Assembly (NCBI GenBank): GCA_021201965.1
Contig: JAJQDY010000076.1
Coordinates: 1 to 43,829, forward strand
Origin: Phascolarctobacterium sp.
GTDB taxonomy: Bacteria > Bacillota > Negativicutes > Acidaminococcales > Acidaminococcaceae
Length of the DNA stretch: 43,829 nt
Direction of reading: 5' to 3'
This document shows, piece after piece, positions 21,136 through 28,856 of this stretch (positions within the stretch are counted from its first letter, which is position 1; every line of letters begins with the position of its first letter). A model generated the notes under the pieces. It was not told where the DNA came from, did no database searches, and worked only from the letters and a program-made list of their open reading frames with translations. The position numbers and the translations under genes are program-made.

Positions 21136-21776
21136 AGATAACCATTGTCTGTGCGGGGAAGGTGAAGGAAAAATACCTTGCGGAGGGGATAGCGGATTTT
21201 AAAAAACGCCTCGCCCATTACTGCAGGCTCTCCTTTTGCGAGGTGCCGGAGGAAAAAATGCCGGATGACCCTTCACCCGCAGAAAAGGAAAAAATCCTCG
21301 CCAAGGAGACGGAAAAAACCATCGCGGCGGTCCCTGAAGGAAGCTGTCTCATCCTCCTTGACCTTAAGGGGGAGGAAATGACGTCGGAAGGCCTTGTAAA
21401 TGCCATTGGCAATCTTGCGCTTAATGGGAAAAGCAGCATCACCTTTGCCATAGGCGGCACCTTCGGCTATACGGATGCCTTAAGGGAAAAGGCGGACCTC
21501 CGCCTGAGCTTTTTCAAAATGACCTTTACCCACCAGATGATACGCCTCATACTCCTCGAACAGGTCTACCGGGCATTTAAGATAATGCGCGGCGAAAAAT
21601 ACCATTGGCGAAAAGGATGTTTTTATGAAAATTTTAAGAATTTTATCGGTACTGGTACTGGTCATGGCCTTTTTCTGCGCCGGCTGCGCGTCAGAAAACA
21701 AGGCACCCCAGGAGCCTGCGGCGCCCGCAGCAGCCTCAAAGGCGGAAAAAAAGGAGCCTCTCCCAAAATATCTTGA
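21132..21776 (+). CDS. rlmH: 23S rRNA (pseudouridine-1915-N3) methyltransferase RlmH, with lost stop
   Basis: RlmH methylates pseudouridine 1915 of 23S rRNA. Residues 1-158 match the family from MKITIVCAGKVKEKY through FAIGGTFGY and TFTHQMIRLILLEQVYRA to the terminal EKYH. Family proteins end at about residue 159. Here codon 159 is TGG, so the frame runs on for about 55 unrelated residues across the start of the lipoprotein gene at 21625. A single G to A change would restore a TGA. The GTG start overlaps the htrA stop. The core enzyme is probably functional; the tail is odd. Confidence 0.85.
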   Translation: MKITIVCAGKVKEKYLAEGIADFKKRLAHYCRLSFCEVPEEKMPDDPSPAEKEKILAKETEKTIAAVPEGSCLILLDLKGEEMTSEGLVNAIGNLALNGKSSITFAIGGTFGYTDALREKADLRLSFFKMTFTHQMIRLILLEQVYRAFKIMRGEKYHWRKGCFYENFKNFIGTGTGHGLFLRRLRVRKQGTPGACGARSSLKGGKKGASPKIS

Positions 21777-22118
21777 CGTCTTTGTCGAGGAGGAGGGCAC
21801 CTACACGGGCAAGGAACATGTGTCCGCGTACCTTATTAAATATAAGAAGCTGCCGCCGAACTATATAACAAAGGCCGAGGCCCAGGAGCTCGGCTGGCCG
21901 AAACGGGGGGGGGGCCGCTGAATAATGTGGCGCCCGTGAAATCCATCGGCTGGGATACCTATGGGAACAGGGAAGGCCTGCTCCTAAAAAAACACTGGAG
22001 GGAGTGCGATATAGGCTATATGAAGGGCAGCAGGAATGCAAGGCGCATAGTCTATTCGGACTATGGCGAAATCTACTACTCGAAAGACCATTACGCCAGC
22101 TTCCAGAAACTCTACTAG
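21625..22118 (+). pseudogene. barnase-like guanyl-specific ribonuclease with lipoprotein signal, frameshifted in poly-G
   Basis: The N-terminus is a lipoprotein signal with Cys21 (FFCAGC) followed by an Ala/Pro/Lys linker. The rest is clearly barnase-like: YLIKYKKLPPNYITKAEA and QELGW, then, after the tract, NNVAPVKSIGWD, GNREG, WRECDI, RIVYSDYG and DHYASFQKLY. The residues equivalent to barnase Lys27, Glu73, Arg83, Arg87 and His102 all appear conserved. A run of ten G (21905-21914) breaks the frame between the halves; eight or eleven would restore it. A barstar gene follows 9 bases after the stop. The protein would sit outside the membrane when in frame. Confidence 0.85.
21905..21914 (+). 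repeat. G10 tract inside the barnase gene
   Basis: Ten consecutive G residues in a coding region. The length places the ribonuclease core out of frame; a change of +1 or -2 restores it. This is the behaviour of a contingency (slipped-strand) tract, though a homopolymer miscall gives the same picture. Confidence 0.8.
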
Positions 22119-22127
22119 GAGGTTTGC

Positions 22128-22397
22128 ATGCGCTATATCAAACTTGACGCTGAAGAAACGAAATCAAGGAAAGGTGCCCATGAATACCTTGCCGCGAAAC
22201 TGAAGTTCCAGGATTATTACGGGAATAATCTTGACGCCCTCTATGACTGCTTGACGGAAGTGGCAGCGGATACCTCGGTGGCGGTCCCAAGGAAAATATC
22301 GGAAAAGGGCTACCTCGGGGATTATGGCGAAAAAATGCTGGCTGCCTTCTGCGATGCGGCGGAGGCGAATAAGAGCCTTGAGGTAACGATCATATAA
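22128..22397 (+). CDS. barstar family ribonuclease inhibitor
   Basis: This 89-residue protein matches barstar: it starts with an acidic beta strand (YIKLDAEE), then SRKGAHEYLAAKLKFQDYYGNNLDALYDCLTE, where the Tyr-Gly-x-Asn-Leu-Asp-Ala-Leu segment carries the barnase-contact residues, including the Asp. It would bind any barnase that fails to leave the cytoplasm. AGGAGG precedes the ATG, 9 bases after the ribonuclease gene. Its intact frame beside a broken toxin is the safe combination. Confidence 0.92.
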   Translation: MRYIKLDAEETKSRKGAHEYLAAKLKFQDYYGNNLDALYDCLTEVAADTSVAVPRKISEKGYLGDYGEKMLAAFCDAAEANKSLEVTII

Positions 22398-22413
22398 AGG
22401 ATCTTAAAAAAAG

Positions 22414-22440
22414 AAACCCGCCTTTTTAAGGCGGGTTTTT
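22414..22440 (+). terminator. intrinsic terminator after barstar
   Basis: AAACCCGCC and GGCGGGTTT pair, followed by a T-run. The A-rich left side permits action in both directions; the next gene is convergent and ends 10 bases away. Confidence 0.85.
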
Positions 22441-22449
22441 TATGCGTTT

Positions 22450-23937
22450 TTACTTTCCGAGGAGTTTATCAAATTCGCGGTTCAGCCTTGCCTCCGCTTC
22501 ATCAAGCCTTTCCTTTGCGGCATCTGTCCACTGCCTGTTCTTTTTAAGGTTCCTTTCCGCGGCCCTTGACATGACCGCCATTTCATCAAGCTGGGGGCCG
22601 CCCTTTACGGCGCGGGCGTTTACTATGGTCACGGGGTCCATGGCTGCCTTCATCTCTTCTTCCGTCATGGGAAGCTCCATTGGCAGCGAGGAATCTTCTG
22701 CTGAAAGCTTACCGTAAATTTCTCTTGCGTCACTGTATTTAAATTGCGACGGGGGAATGTTACCCGCCCTCGCAAAGGTTACAATTTCAGATACGAAGTG
22801 GTGGCCCGTGCGGAAGGGGATCTTATATTTGCGCATGAGGACGTCCGCTATTTCCTGGGAACATGTCCAGTCAAGGTTGAGCTCTTCAAGGGACCGCTCG
22901 GGGTCAATGACCAGGGCCTTTAAAATCCTCTCGAACTGGCGTACCAGGGCTGCCGTGTCCTTTACCATGGAGCCGGGCTTCCTACTGCGGGCGTCCGCCA
23001 TTCCCGGGGGAATGTTGTGGGAGCGGAACATGGCCGCCGTCGCCTGGCCTAAAATGTCAGATGCGGTGGTGCGGGCGGAATTTAATATCCCGGGGTTCCT
23101 TTTCTGGGGCATGGCGCTTGATGCATAGGTGTTTTCCCCGCCATCCTTTAGGATGATCCATGGCCGCGGCTGGGCATACTGCTGCATTATGTCTTCAATG
23201 AAACCGCCTATGTGGATGGCAATATTGCCTGCCACGCCGCCTGCCTCCACCGGGTATTCGAGTGAGAAAATCTGCCCCGCGCTGTAAGTGTTGTAGGCAA
23301 GCCCGTCAAAGCCTAGGAGTGCAGCCATCTTGTCCCTATTGAGGGGCCAGCCGGTGCCGTTTAGGACCGTAGCGCCCATGGGCGATCGGTTGAGCCGCCC
23401 GTAAAATTCCTTCAGCCTATCCATGTCGCGCTCGAAAGCCTCCGTATAGGCGAGGAGGTAGTGGGAATACCTGTTGGGCTGCGCCGCAACGCCGTTGGTG
23501 TAGCTGGGGACGATTGTATCCTTCTGCGCTTCCGCAAGACCCAGCAGTGTTTCCTGCATGTTGCAGAGCGCATCAGAAAGGTCCAGCACGTTTTCGCGTA
23601 CCATGGCGTATTCCACGGTGGATAGCATGTCCTGGCTGGAGCGGCCGGCGTGGATCATGGTTATTTCAGGGCCCGCGGCTTCAAGGAGCAGCGGCTCGAA
23701 GGTGGTGACAAGCCTGGGGCGCCTTCCGCCGGGCATATCACCATGTCTTATGACATCGTCAATGGCCTTTGCAAAGCGGTGGCCCTGGTCTTTTGTCAGA
23801 ATGTTCTCGTCGGTATTTATGATACTCGTGGCCTTGTTTATCTGGCCAAGCCAGAAGAATTCATCCCGCGGGCTTTCCGCAAGGGCAGGCCTTGCGAGGG
23901 CACATATAATAAATAGGAATAAAAAGACTTTTTTCAT
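22450..23937 (-). CDS. secreted argininosuccinate lyase-like protein (fumarase/aspartase superfamily)
   Basis: This 495-residue protein has a clear Sec signal peptide (KKVFLFLFIICALARPALA, cut before ESPRD) joined to an argininosuccinate-lyase-type fold. The three superfamily regions are visible: HAGRSSQDMLST (ArgH has HTGRSRND), NRSPMGATVLNGTGWPLNR, and the signature loop SSAMPQKRNPGILN. Canonical ArgH is cytoplasmic, so export implies another substrate or a biosynthetic by-role in the envelope space. The start has AAGGAGG upstream and a TATAAT at 23961-23966 (minus). No arg genes are nearby. The enzyme reaction is not assigned. Confidence 0.85.
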   Translation of the reverse strand: MKKVFLFLFIICALARPALAESPRDEFFWLGQINKATSIINTDENILTKDQGHRFAKAIDDVIRHGDMPGGRRPRLVTTFEPLLLEAAGPEITMIHAGRSSQDMLSTVEYAMVRENVLDLSDALCNMQETLLGLAEAQKDTIVPSYTNGVAAQPNRYSHYLLAYTEAFERDMDRLKEFYGRLNRSPMGATVLNGTGWPLNRDKMAALLGFDGLAYNTYSAGQIFSLEYPVEAGGVAGNIAIHIGGFIEDIMQQYAQPRPWIILKDGGENTYASSAMPQKRNPGILNSARTTASDILGQATAAMFRSHNIPPGMADARSRKPGSMVKDTAALVRQFERILKALVIDPERSLEELNLDWTCSQEIADVLMRKYKIPFRTGHHFVSEIVTFARAGNIPPSQFKYSDAREIYGKLSAEDSSLPMELPMTEEEMKAAMDPVTIVNARAVKGGPQLDEMAVMSRAAERNLKKNRQWTDAAKERLDEAEARLNREFDKLLGK

Positions 23938-23960
23938 TGGTGTTCCTCCTTACTTTTTAT

Positions 23961-23966
23961 ATTATA
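23961..23966 (-). promoter_or_regulatory. -10 element for the secreted lyase gene
   Basis: A minus-strand TATAAT lies 24 bases upstream of the ATG at 23937. The -35 (TTTATC at 17 bases) is weak. Confidence 0.5.
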
Positions 23967-24005
23967 CTATATAAGGGGACGCTGATAAACATGGTGGCGT
24001 GCCAA

Positions 24006-24034
24006 TTGCAGAAAAGGCCCGGAGCATTTATAAT
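24006..24034 (+). promoter_or_regulatory. promoter for the DUF1624 membrane protein gene
   Basis: TTGCAG (24006-24011) and TATAAT (24029-24034) are 17 bases apart. The predicted transcript start lies only a few bases before the ATG at 24048, so the leader would be almost absent, or translation starts further in. Confidence 0.55.
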
Positions 24035-24047
24035 TAGGGGAAAGGCT

Positions 24048-24815
24048 ATGGCACTATGCCCGGCCGCTTCCCTTTCCTTTAAGGGACGCTGGCGCGGGAT
24101 TTTAACGGGGGTTTGGGATTTGAGGCTTTCCTTACTTGATGCGGCGCGGGGCTGCGCCATTATAAACGTGGTCATCTTCCATTTTTTTTATGATCACTAT
24201 GTGGTTTCAGGACTGGATCCTGCCTGGAGGGCCGATCCCTTCGTGGGCTTCTGGCAGCTCTGCAGCTACGGGGCTTTTGTCCTTATTGCCGGCAGCTCTT
24301 TCCATCTGAGCGGCAACAACCCTGCCAGGGGGCTGAAGCTTAATCTTTTCGGCCTTCTCATAACCTTTGTGACCTGCATATTTGCGCCGCAGCAGGCCAT
24401 TTATTTCGGCATACTTAATTTCCACGGCTGCGCTATCTGGGTGACGTGGGCCATTAAGAAGATATTAATCAGGTGTCCCGCTGGGCTTGGAATGACCGCC
24501 TCCCTGCTGCTCTATGTCATTGGCATGCTGGCCGCATCTGCCGGCGTTATGGGCACGTGGCCGAATTTTCTTGCCCATAACGCATTCGTGCCCCTCGGCT
24601 GGCATGGCGTTTCCTTCCATTCTGCCGACTATGTGCCGCTCCTGCCCCATATTTTCCTCTTTTGGTGCAGCTGGTATTTTTATCTCTGGCTGGATGATGC
24701 AAAGGGGTTTTTCTCCCGCGGTAGCGTGCCGCTGCTTTCCTGGTGCGGCAGGCACAGCCTTGCCATTTATCTCCTGCACCAGCCGGTGTTCTTTTTCCTC
24801 GGGGTTACCATTTAG
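24048..24815 (+). CDS. DUF1624 / heparan-alpha-glucosaminide N-acetyltransferase-like membrane protein
   Basis: A 256-residue integral membrane protein with about seven hydrophobic helices. The N-terminal LLDAARGCAIINVVIFHFFYD segment, with the His in the first helix, and the terminal HSLAIYLLHQPV are typical of DUF1624 proteins. That group is related to acyltransferases that move acetyl groups across membranes onto sugars. Substrate is unknown. The ATG at 24048 has GGGGAAAGG upstream; a longer frame reaches back to 23937 but would cover the promoter. A short gap separates it from tRNA-Leu. Confidence 0.75.
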   Translation: MALCPAASLSFKGRWRGILTGVWDLRLSLLDAARGCAIINVVIFHFFYDHYVVSGLDPAWRADPFVGFWQLCSYGAFVLIAGSSFHLSGNNPARGLKLNLFGLLITFVTCIFAPQQAIYFGILNFHGCAIWVTWAIKKILIRCPAGLGMTASLLLYVIGMLAASAGVMGTWPNFLAHNAFVPLGWHGVSFHSADYVPLLPHIFLFWCSWYFYLWLDDAKGFFSRGSVPLLSWCGRHSLAIYLLHQPVFFFLGVTI

Positions 24816-24840
24816 GTTGCGGGCAGCCTTTTATAATGGT

Positions 24841-24869
24841 TTGACGGTACGGTGTTTTGATATTATACT
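24841..24869 (+). promoter_or_regulatory. promoter of tRNA-Leu
   Basis: TTGACG (24841-24846) and TATACT (24864-24869) are 17 bases apart and 17 bases upstream of the mature tRNA. Confidence 0.75.
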
Positions 24870-24886
24870 AAGCAGGTAACATATAT

Positions 24887-24971
24887 GCGGGTGTGGCGGA
24901 ACTGGCAGACGCACTAGACTTAGGATCTAGCGCCTTTCGGTGTGCAGGTTCGACTCCTGTCACCCGCACCA
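24887..24971 (+). tRNA. tRNA-Leu (anticodon UAG)
   Basis: The acceptor arms GCGGGTG (24887-24893) and CACCCGC (24961-24967) pair perfectly and the CCA end is encoded. The anticodon stem CTAGA/TCTAG encloses the loop CTTAGGA with anticodon TAG. A long variable arm (CGCCTTTCGGTG) marks a class II tRNA, and GGTTCGACTCC is the T arm. Confidence 0.96.
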
Positions 24972-25084
24972 GATTTTAACGGCCTGCAGGCAGTTTTTCT
25001 TTGTGTAAACTGGCCGGAATCTGTTTTAAATTAACAGAATTAAGGTACATATCACGGAAATGCTGTAAAAAGTGATAAAAAAAT

Positions 25085-25113
25085 TTGACAAGCTGGGAAA
25101 ATACTGACATAAT
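25085..25113 (+). promoter_or_regulatory. promoter of ilvN-ilvB
   Basis: TTGACA (25085-25090) and CATAAT (25108-25113) are exactly 17 bases apart, about 140 bases upstream of the ilvN start. Confidence 0.8.
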
Positions 25114-25119
25114 GTACAG

Positions 25120-25251
25120 TATAACGCAAACGGGTGCGGCTTGCGCGCCCGTCGCCGGCTTAGAGGCAAAGATGCCGATCAGGGTTATACGGCACGCGCA
25201 CTGTCTGTTTAAGCAGGCAGGGGCATTTTATGCTTATGCGGAGGTGCGAGA
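25120..25251 (+). promoter_or_regulatory. structured leader of ilvN-ilvB, class not recognised
   Basis: About 130 bases of transcribed leader hold a GC-rich hairpin (25132-25153, ACGGGTGCG with CGCGCCCGT), a GGC/GCC-flanked element, and a CTGTCTG/CAGGCAG hairpin near 25200-25220. No T-box specifier or GGTGG-type antiterminator motif was found, and no Leu/Val/Ile-rich leader peptide is visible. Attenuation is inferred from position only. Confidence 0.35.
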
Positions 25252-25791
25252 GTGGAACTGCAGATTATATCTATCGTGGTACGGAACCAGCCGGGCGTGC
25301 TTATGCGCGTTGCCGGCATGTTTTCGAGACGCGGGTTTAATATTGACAGCCTGGCCGTAGGAACTACACAGAATCTTGCATTTTCAAGGATGACGGTTAC
25401 CATGCAGGCGGATGAGGGAACCATAAAGCAGGTGTGCAAACAGCTGGGCAAGCTGGTGGAGGTGGAGGCGGTGAAGGTCCTGCCGCCGAGGAGCGCCACC
25501 CGCAGCATGGTCATGGTCAAGGTCCATGCTGGAGATAACAGGCTGGAACTTTTGCGCCTGGGGGATGTCTTCAGGGCGCATGCCGTGGACGTGACGGGGG
25601 ATTCCCTTATCTTCGTCGTCACGGGCGATGCCGGGAAGCTGAAGGCTTTTGTGGATGTCATGAAGCCTTATGGAATCCTGGAAATGGTACAGACGGGCCT
25701 TGTGGCCTTAGAGAGGGGCAATACCGCCCTTGATGTGAAGAAATCACGTTATGCCTGGCCGGAAGACAGTGCCGGCACATCGGCGATCTGA
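25252..25791 (+). CDS. ilvN: acetolactate synthase regulatory (small) subunit
   Basis: The 179-residue protein carries an N-terminal ACT domain (ISIVVRNQPGVLMRVAGMFSRRGFNI, with SLAVG) that binds valine and controls acetohydroxyacid synthase, plus the C-terminal small-subunit domain with a second ACT-like half. The GTG start is preceded by GGAGGTG. It lies upstream of ilvB, the reverse of the more common ilvB-ilvN order, with a 26-base gap. Branched-chain amino acid synthesis starts with this complex. Confidence 0.93.
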   Translation: MELQIISIVVRNQPGVLMRVAGMFSRRGFNIDSLAVGTTQNLAFSRMTVTMQADEGTIKQVCKQLGKLVEVEAVKVLPPRSATRSMVMVKVHAGDNRLELLRLGDVFRAHAVDVTGDSLIFVVTGDAGKLKAFVDVMKPYGILEMVQTGLVALERGNTALDVKKSRYAWPEDSAGTSAI

Positions 25792-25817
25792 CGGCAGGAC
25801 GCGAGAGGAGTGAGCTT

Positions 25818-27470
25818 ATGCAGATGACCGGAGCGGAAGTAATGGTCAAATGTTTAATAGAACAGAAGGTTACTACGGTTTTCGGGTATCCCGGTGGTGC
25901 CATCCTCCCCTTTTATGATGCCCTGCGCGAAGCGACGGTGAGGCATGTCCTGACGGCCCATGAACAGGGTGCCGCGCACGCTGCGGACGGCTATGCGCGG
26001 GCAGGCGGCGGGGTTGGAGTCTGTGTTGCCACATCGGGTCCCGGTGCCACGAACCTTGTGACGGGGCTTGCCAATGCTTTCCTTGATTCCGTACCCGTCG
26101 TTGCAATAACGGGACAGGTAGCCACCGGCATGGTGGGCCGCGATTCCTTCCAGGAGGTTGATATTACCGGAATTACCATGCCCATCACCAAACATAATTT
26201 CCTGGTAAAAAAGCCGGAACATCTTGCCCGTGTCATGCGCCTTGCCTTCCAGCTGGCAAAAACCGGGCGGCCGGGGCCGGTCCTTGTGGACGTGCCGCGG
26301 GATGTGCAGACGGCGGCCATAGATTATGTGCCCGACAAACTTGCGGATCTCGAAAAGGAGCTGCCTGATAAGGAGAGGGTGGCGGCTGCCGTAAAGGCCA
26401 TAAACAGTTCCAGGCGGCCCGTTATGCTCGTAGGCGGCGGGGTCATCAGCGCAGATGCCGAATATGATGCAATGCATCTGTGCGAAAAACTGCGTATCCC
26501 CGTTGTCAGTACGCTCATGGGGCTTGGCGCCATAAGCGCCTACCGCAGCCTGTTCCTGGGCATGACGGGGCTCCACGGACATGAACGCGCCAACAATGCG
26601 GTTAAGGAAGCTGATTTAATTCTAGCCGTCGGCAGCCGCTTCAACGACCGCGTTACAGGCGAACACCGCAGCTACAGTACCAATAAGACAGTTATCCATC
26701 TTGACATAGATCCGGCGGAACTGGATAAGAATGTTTATTCAAATATCGGCATTTCGGGCAATATGAACATGACCCTGCAGATGCTGGAAAAAGGAAGCAT
26801 CAAGCAGAATCTTGATGAGTGGTGGAAGCTTATCGGTAGCTGGCCCAGCATGGATGAGGACTTCGGCGGCGAGGCGGCTCCCGCATTTTTCAGGGCCCTA
26901 AATCCCGTCATCAAGGATAAGGACTACATAATCGTCACTGATGTGGGCCAGCACCAGATGTGGGCGGCGCAGCATCTGAAAATCCAGTTTGCGCACCAGT
27001 GGATCTCATCAGGAGGGCTCGGGAGCATGGGGTTCGGCCTGCCGGCTGCCATGGGTGCGCAGATGGCGCGTCCCAAGAGCCGCATTATATCCATCAGCGG
27101 CGACGGAGGGTTTAAAATGACAGGCTCCGAACTTTTTACCATTGCCAGCAATAACCTTCCGGTAACCGCCATAGTCTTTAACAATAAAGGGCTCGGCATG
27201 ATCCGGCAGCTGCAGACGGTGCAGTTTGACAGGCGTTTCACGGCCTGTGAGCTCTCAGGCTATGTGGATTTCGTCAAATACGGGGAGGCTTTCGGCGTAA
27301 ATGGCGAGCACGTGGATACCCCCGAAGGGCTTGCCGCAGCGGTGGAAAAGGCCATGGAACTTAATGCGCCCTATATTATTGAGGTTGCCTGCGACCCTAA
27401 AAACATGGTGCAGCCCATGGTTGCGCCGGGTCTCGGCATAAGCGATTTCGTTAAATTCAATGACCGGTAA
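25818..27470 (+). CDS. ilvB: acetolactate synthase catalytic (large) subunit
   Basis: This 550-residue thiamine-diphosphate enzyme condenses pyruvate with pyruvate or 2-ketobutyrate for valine, leucine and isoleucine. It shows GYPGGAILPFYDAL, the catalytic Glu49 in TAHEQGAAHAADGYAR, SGPGATN, RDSFQEVDI, an FAD/central domain, and the C-terminal ThDP-Mg motif GDGGFKMTGSEL through NNKGLGMIRQ. Length and motifs match anabolic IlvB rather than the FAD-free catabolic type. The ATG has AGAGGAG upstream. The frame is clean. Confidence 0.95.
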   Translation: MQMTGAEVMVKCLIEQKVTTVFGYPGGAILPFYDALREATVRHVLTAHEQGAAHAADGYARAGGGVGVCVATSGPGATNLVTGLANAFLDSVPVVAITGQVATGMVGRDSFQEVDITGITMPITKHNFLVKKPEHLARVMRLAFQLAKTGRPGPVLVDVPRDVQTAAIDYVPDKLADLEKELPDKERVAAAVKAINSSRRPVMLVGGGVISADAEYDAMHLCEKLRIPVVSTLMGLGAISAYRSLFLGMTGLHGHERANNAVKEADLILAVGSRFNDRVTGEHRSYSTNKTVIHLDIDPAELDKNVYSNIGISGNMNMTLQMLEKGSIKQNLDEWWKLIGSWPSMDEDFGGEAAPAFFRALNPVIKDKDYIIVTDVGQHQMWAAQHLKIQFAHQWISSGGLGSMGFGLPAAMGAQMARPKSRIISISGDGGFKMTGSELFTIASNNLPVTAIVFNNKGLGMIRQLQTVQFDRRFTACELSGYVDFVKYGEAFGVNGEHVDTPEGLAAAVEKAMELNAPYIIEVACDPKNMVQPMVAPGLGISDFVKFNDR

Positions 27471-27496
27471 AAAGGCATTTTACCGCATGAAACAGG

Positions 27497-28819
27497 ATGT
27501 TTTTCGTGCACGGCTTAACTTCAAGACTGTTTATCTATAAAAATATTGCCCCTGACAGCATTCTCTTAAGGCTTGCGGAAATATGCAGGGCCTTCAGGGA
27601 AGGTAGCCGCGACAGGGAAAAACTGGTGGAGGATATCTATACGGAAATCCACCGCCTGCTCGATCTTGCCACTAGCTACGGGTTCAATAATAATCTCTGG
27701 CACAATTATCTGGCTTTCCTGCTTGCGATGACGGAAAACCCTTTCACGCTGGTATCGGAAAAAACCGGGGCCCATGAAGGGACGGTTAATGAATTTGCCA
27801 GACACGATTTCATGATTTTCAAAAATCTGTTCGACTACGATTTCTCCGCCATGGAAAAGGAGCTGGGGATCAGCTGTTTTTCCATTATCAGCAATTACCA
27901 GGCCATCGGCAAGAGTGAGCATATCTTTAATAAAAGCGTCAGTGAAAAAGTGCAGCTGCTGAGCGCGGCAATAGAAAAGGCCGGGACTCCCGTGGAACTC
28001 TACGATGCCGTCACCGGATTTTACCGGGACTATGGCGTGGGCAAACTCGGCATGAACAAGGCTTTTCGCCTGAGCCATGATGAAGGGCGGGAACTGCTCA
28101 TACCAATAACGTCAACGGAAAATGTCACCATTGACGATCTGGTTGGGTACGAATCCCAGAAAGCAAGGCTTATCCAGAATACCGAAGCTTTCGTGGCCGG
28201 TAGGAAGGCAAATAATTTATTGCTTTACGGGGATGCCGGCACGGGCAAATCGACCAGCATTAAGGCAATTCTGAATAAGTACTATGGCGCCGGGCTGCGC
28301 ATGATTGAACTTTATAAACATGAAGTCCAGAATCTGTCAAGGATAATTAATGAAGTGAAGACCAGGAATTACCGCTTCATTATTTATATGGACGATTTGT
28401 CCTTTGAGGAATTTGAGGTTGAATATAAGTATTTGAAGGCCGTCATCGAGGGAGGGATTGAAGCAAAGCCGGAAAACGTCCTTATTTATGCGACATCCAA
28501 CAGGAGGCACCTTATCAGGGAGACCTGGAGCGACAGGTCCGATATCTCGCAGAATGAGGTGCACCGCTCTGATACAATGCAGGAAAAACTTTCGCTGGCC
28601 GCACGCTTCGGTGAGGCTATCGGTTACTACAAGCCCTCCCAGGAAGAATATCTCAACATTGTCATTACCCTGGCAAGGCGGCATCCTGAAATCACCCTTA
28701 CGGATGATGAACTGAAGGCGGAAGCAGTTAAATGGGAAATGAACCACAGCGGGGTTTCCGGGCGTACAGCTCAGCAGTTTGTCAATCACCTGCTGAGCTG
28801 TGTCCCGGATAAAAAATAG
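27497..28819 (+). CDS. DUF815 family AAA-type ATP-binding protein
   Basis: The 440-residue protein matches the DUF815 family, cytoplasmic P-loop ATPases of unknown role found in many anaerobes. The Walker A motif is [12 protein letters not shown] (about residue 245), followed by a Walker B-like [27 protein letters not shown] as a sensor-like segment, and [15 protein letters not shown]. The N-terminal 180 residues are helical and variable. No ribosome binding site is obvious before the ATG at 27497, so the start is uncertain; a GTG at 27506 is an alternative. It stands alone between ilvB and a convergent gene. Confidence 0.85.
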   Translation: MFFVHGLTSRLFIYKNIAPDSILLRLAEICRAFREGSRDREKLVEDIYTEIHRLLDLATSYGFNNNLWHNYLAFLLAMTENPFTLVSEKTGAHEGTVNEFARHDFMIFKNLFDYDFSAMEKELGISCFSIISNYQAIGKSEHIFNKSVSEKVQLLSAAIEKAGTPVELYDAVTGFYRDYGVGKLGMNKAFRLSHDEGRELLIPITSTENVTIDDLVGYESQKARLIQNTEAFVAGRKANNLLLYGDAGTGKSTSIKAILNKYYGAGLRMIELYKHEVQNLSRIINEVKTRNYRFIIYMDDLSFEEFEVEYKYLKAVIEGGIEAKPENVLIYATSNRRHLIRETWSDRSDISQNEVHRSDTMQEKLSLAARFGEAIGYYKPSQEEYLNIVITLARRHPEITLTDDELKAEAVKWEMNHSGVSGRTAQQFVNHLLSCVPDKK

Positions 28820-28856
28820 ACCCGTATCCGTCTGCGGGTCCGTGTGGCTTATAATA

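Noticed and set aside
24465-24779. Minus-strand frame opposite the DUF1624 gene
   Set aside because: The plus strand has membrane helices and family motifs; the minus frame has no ribosome binding site.
25120-25251. T-box riboswitch before ilvN
   Set aside because: The conserved antiterminator sequence and a terminator were not found.
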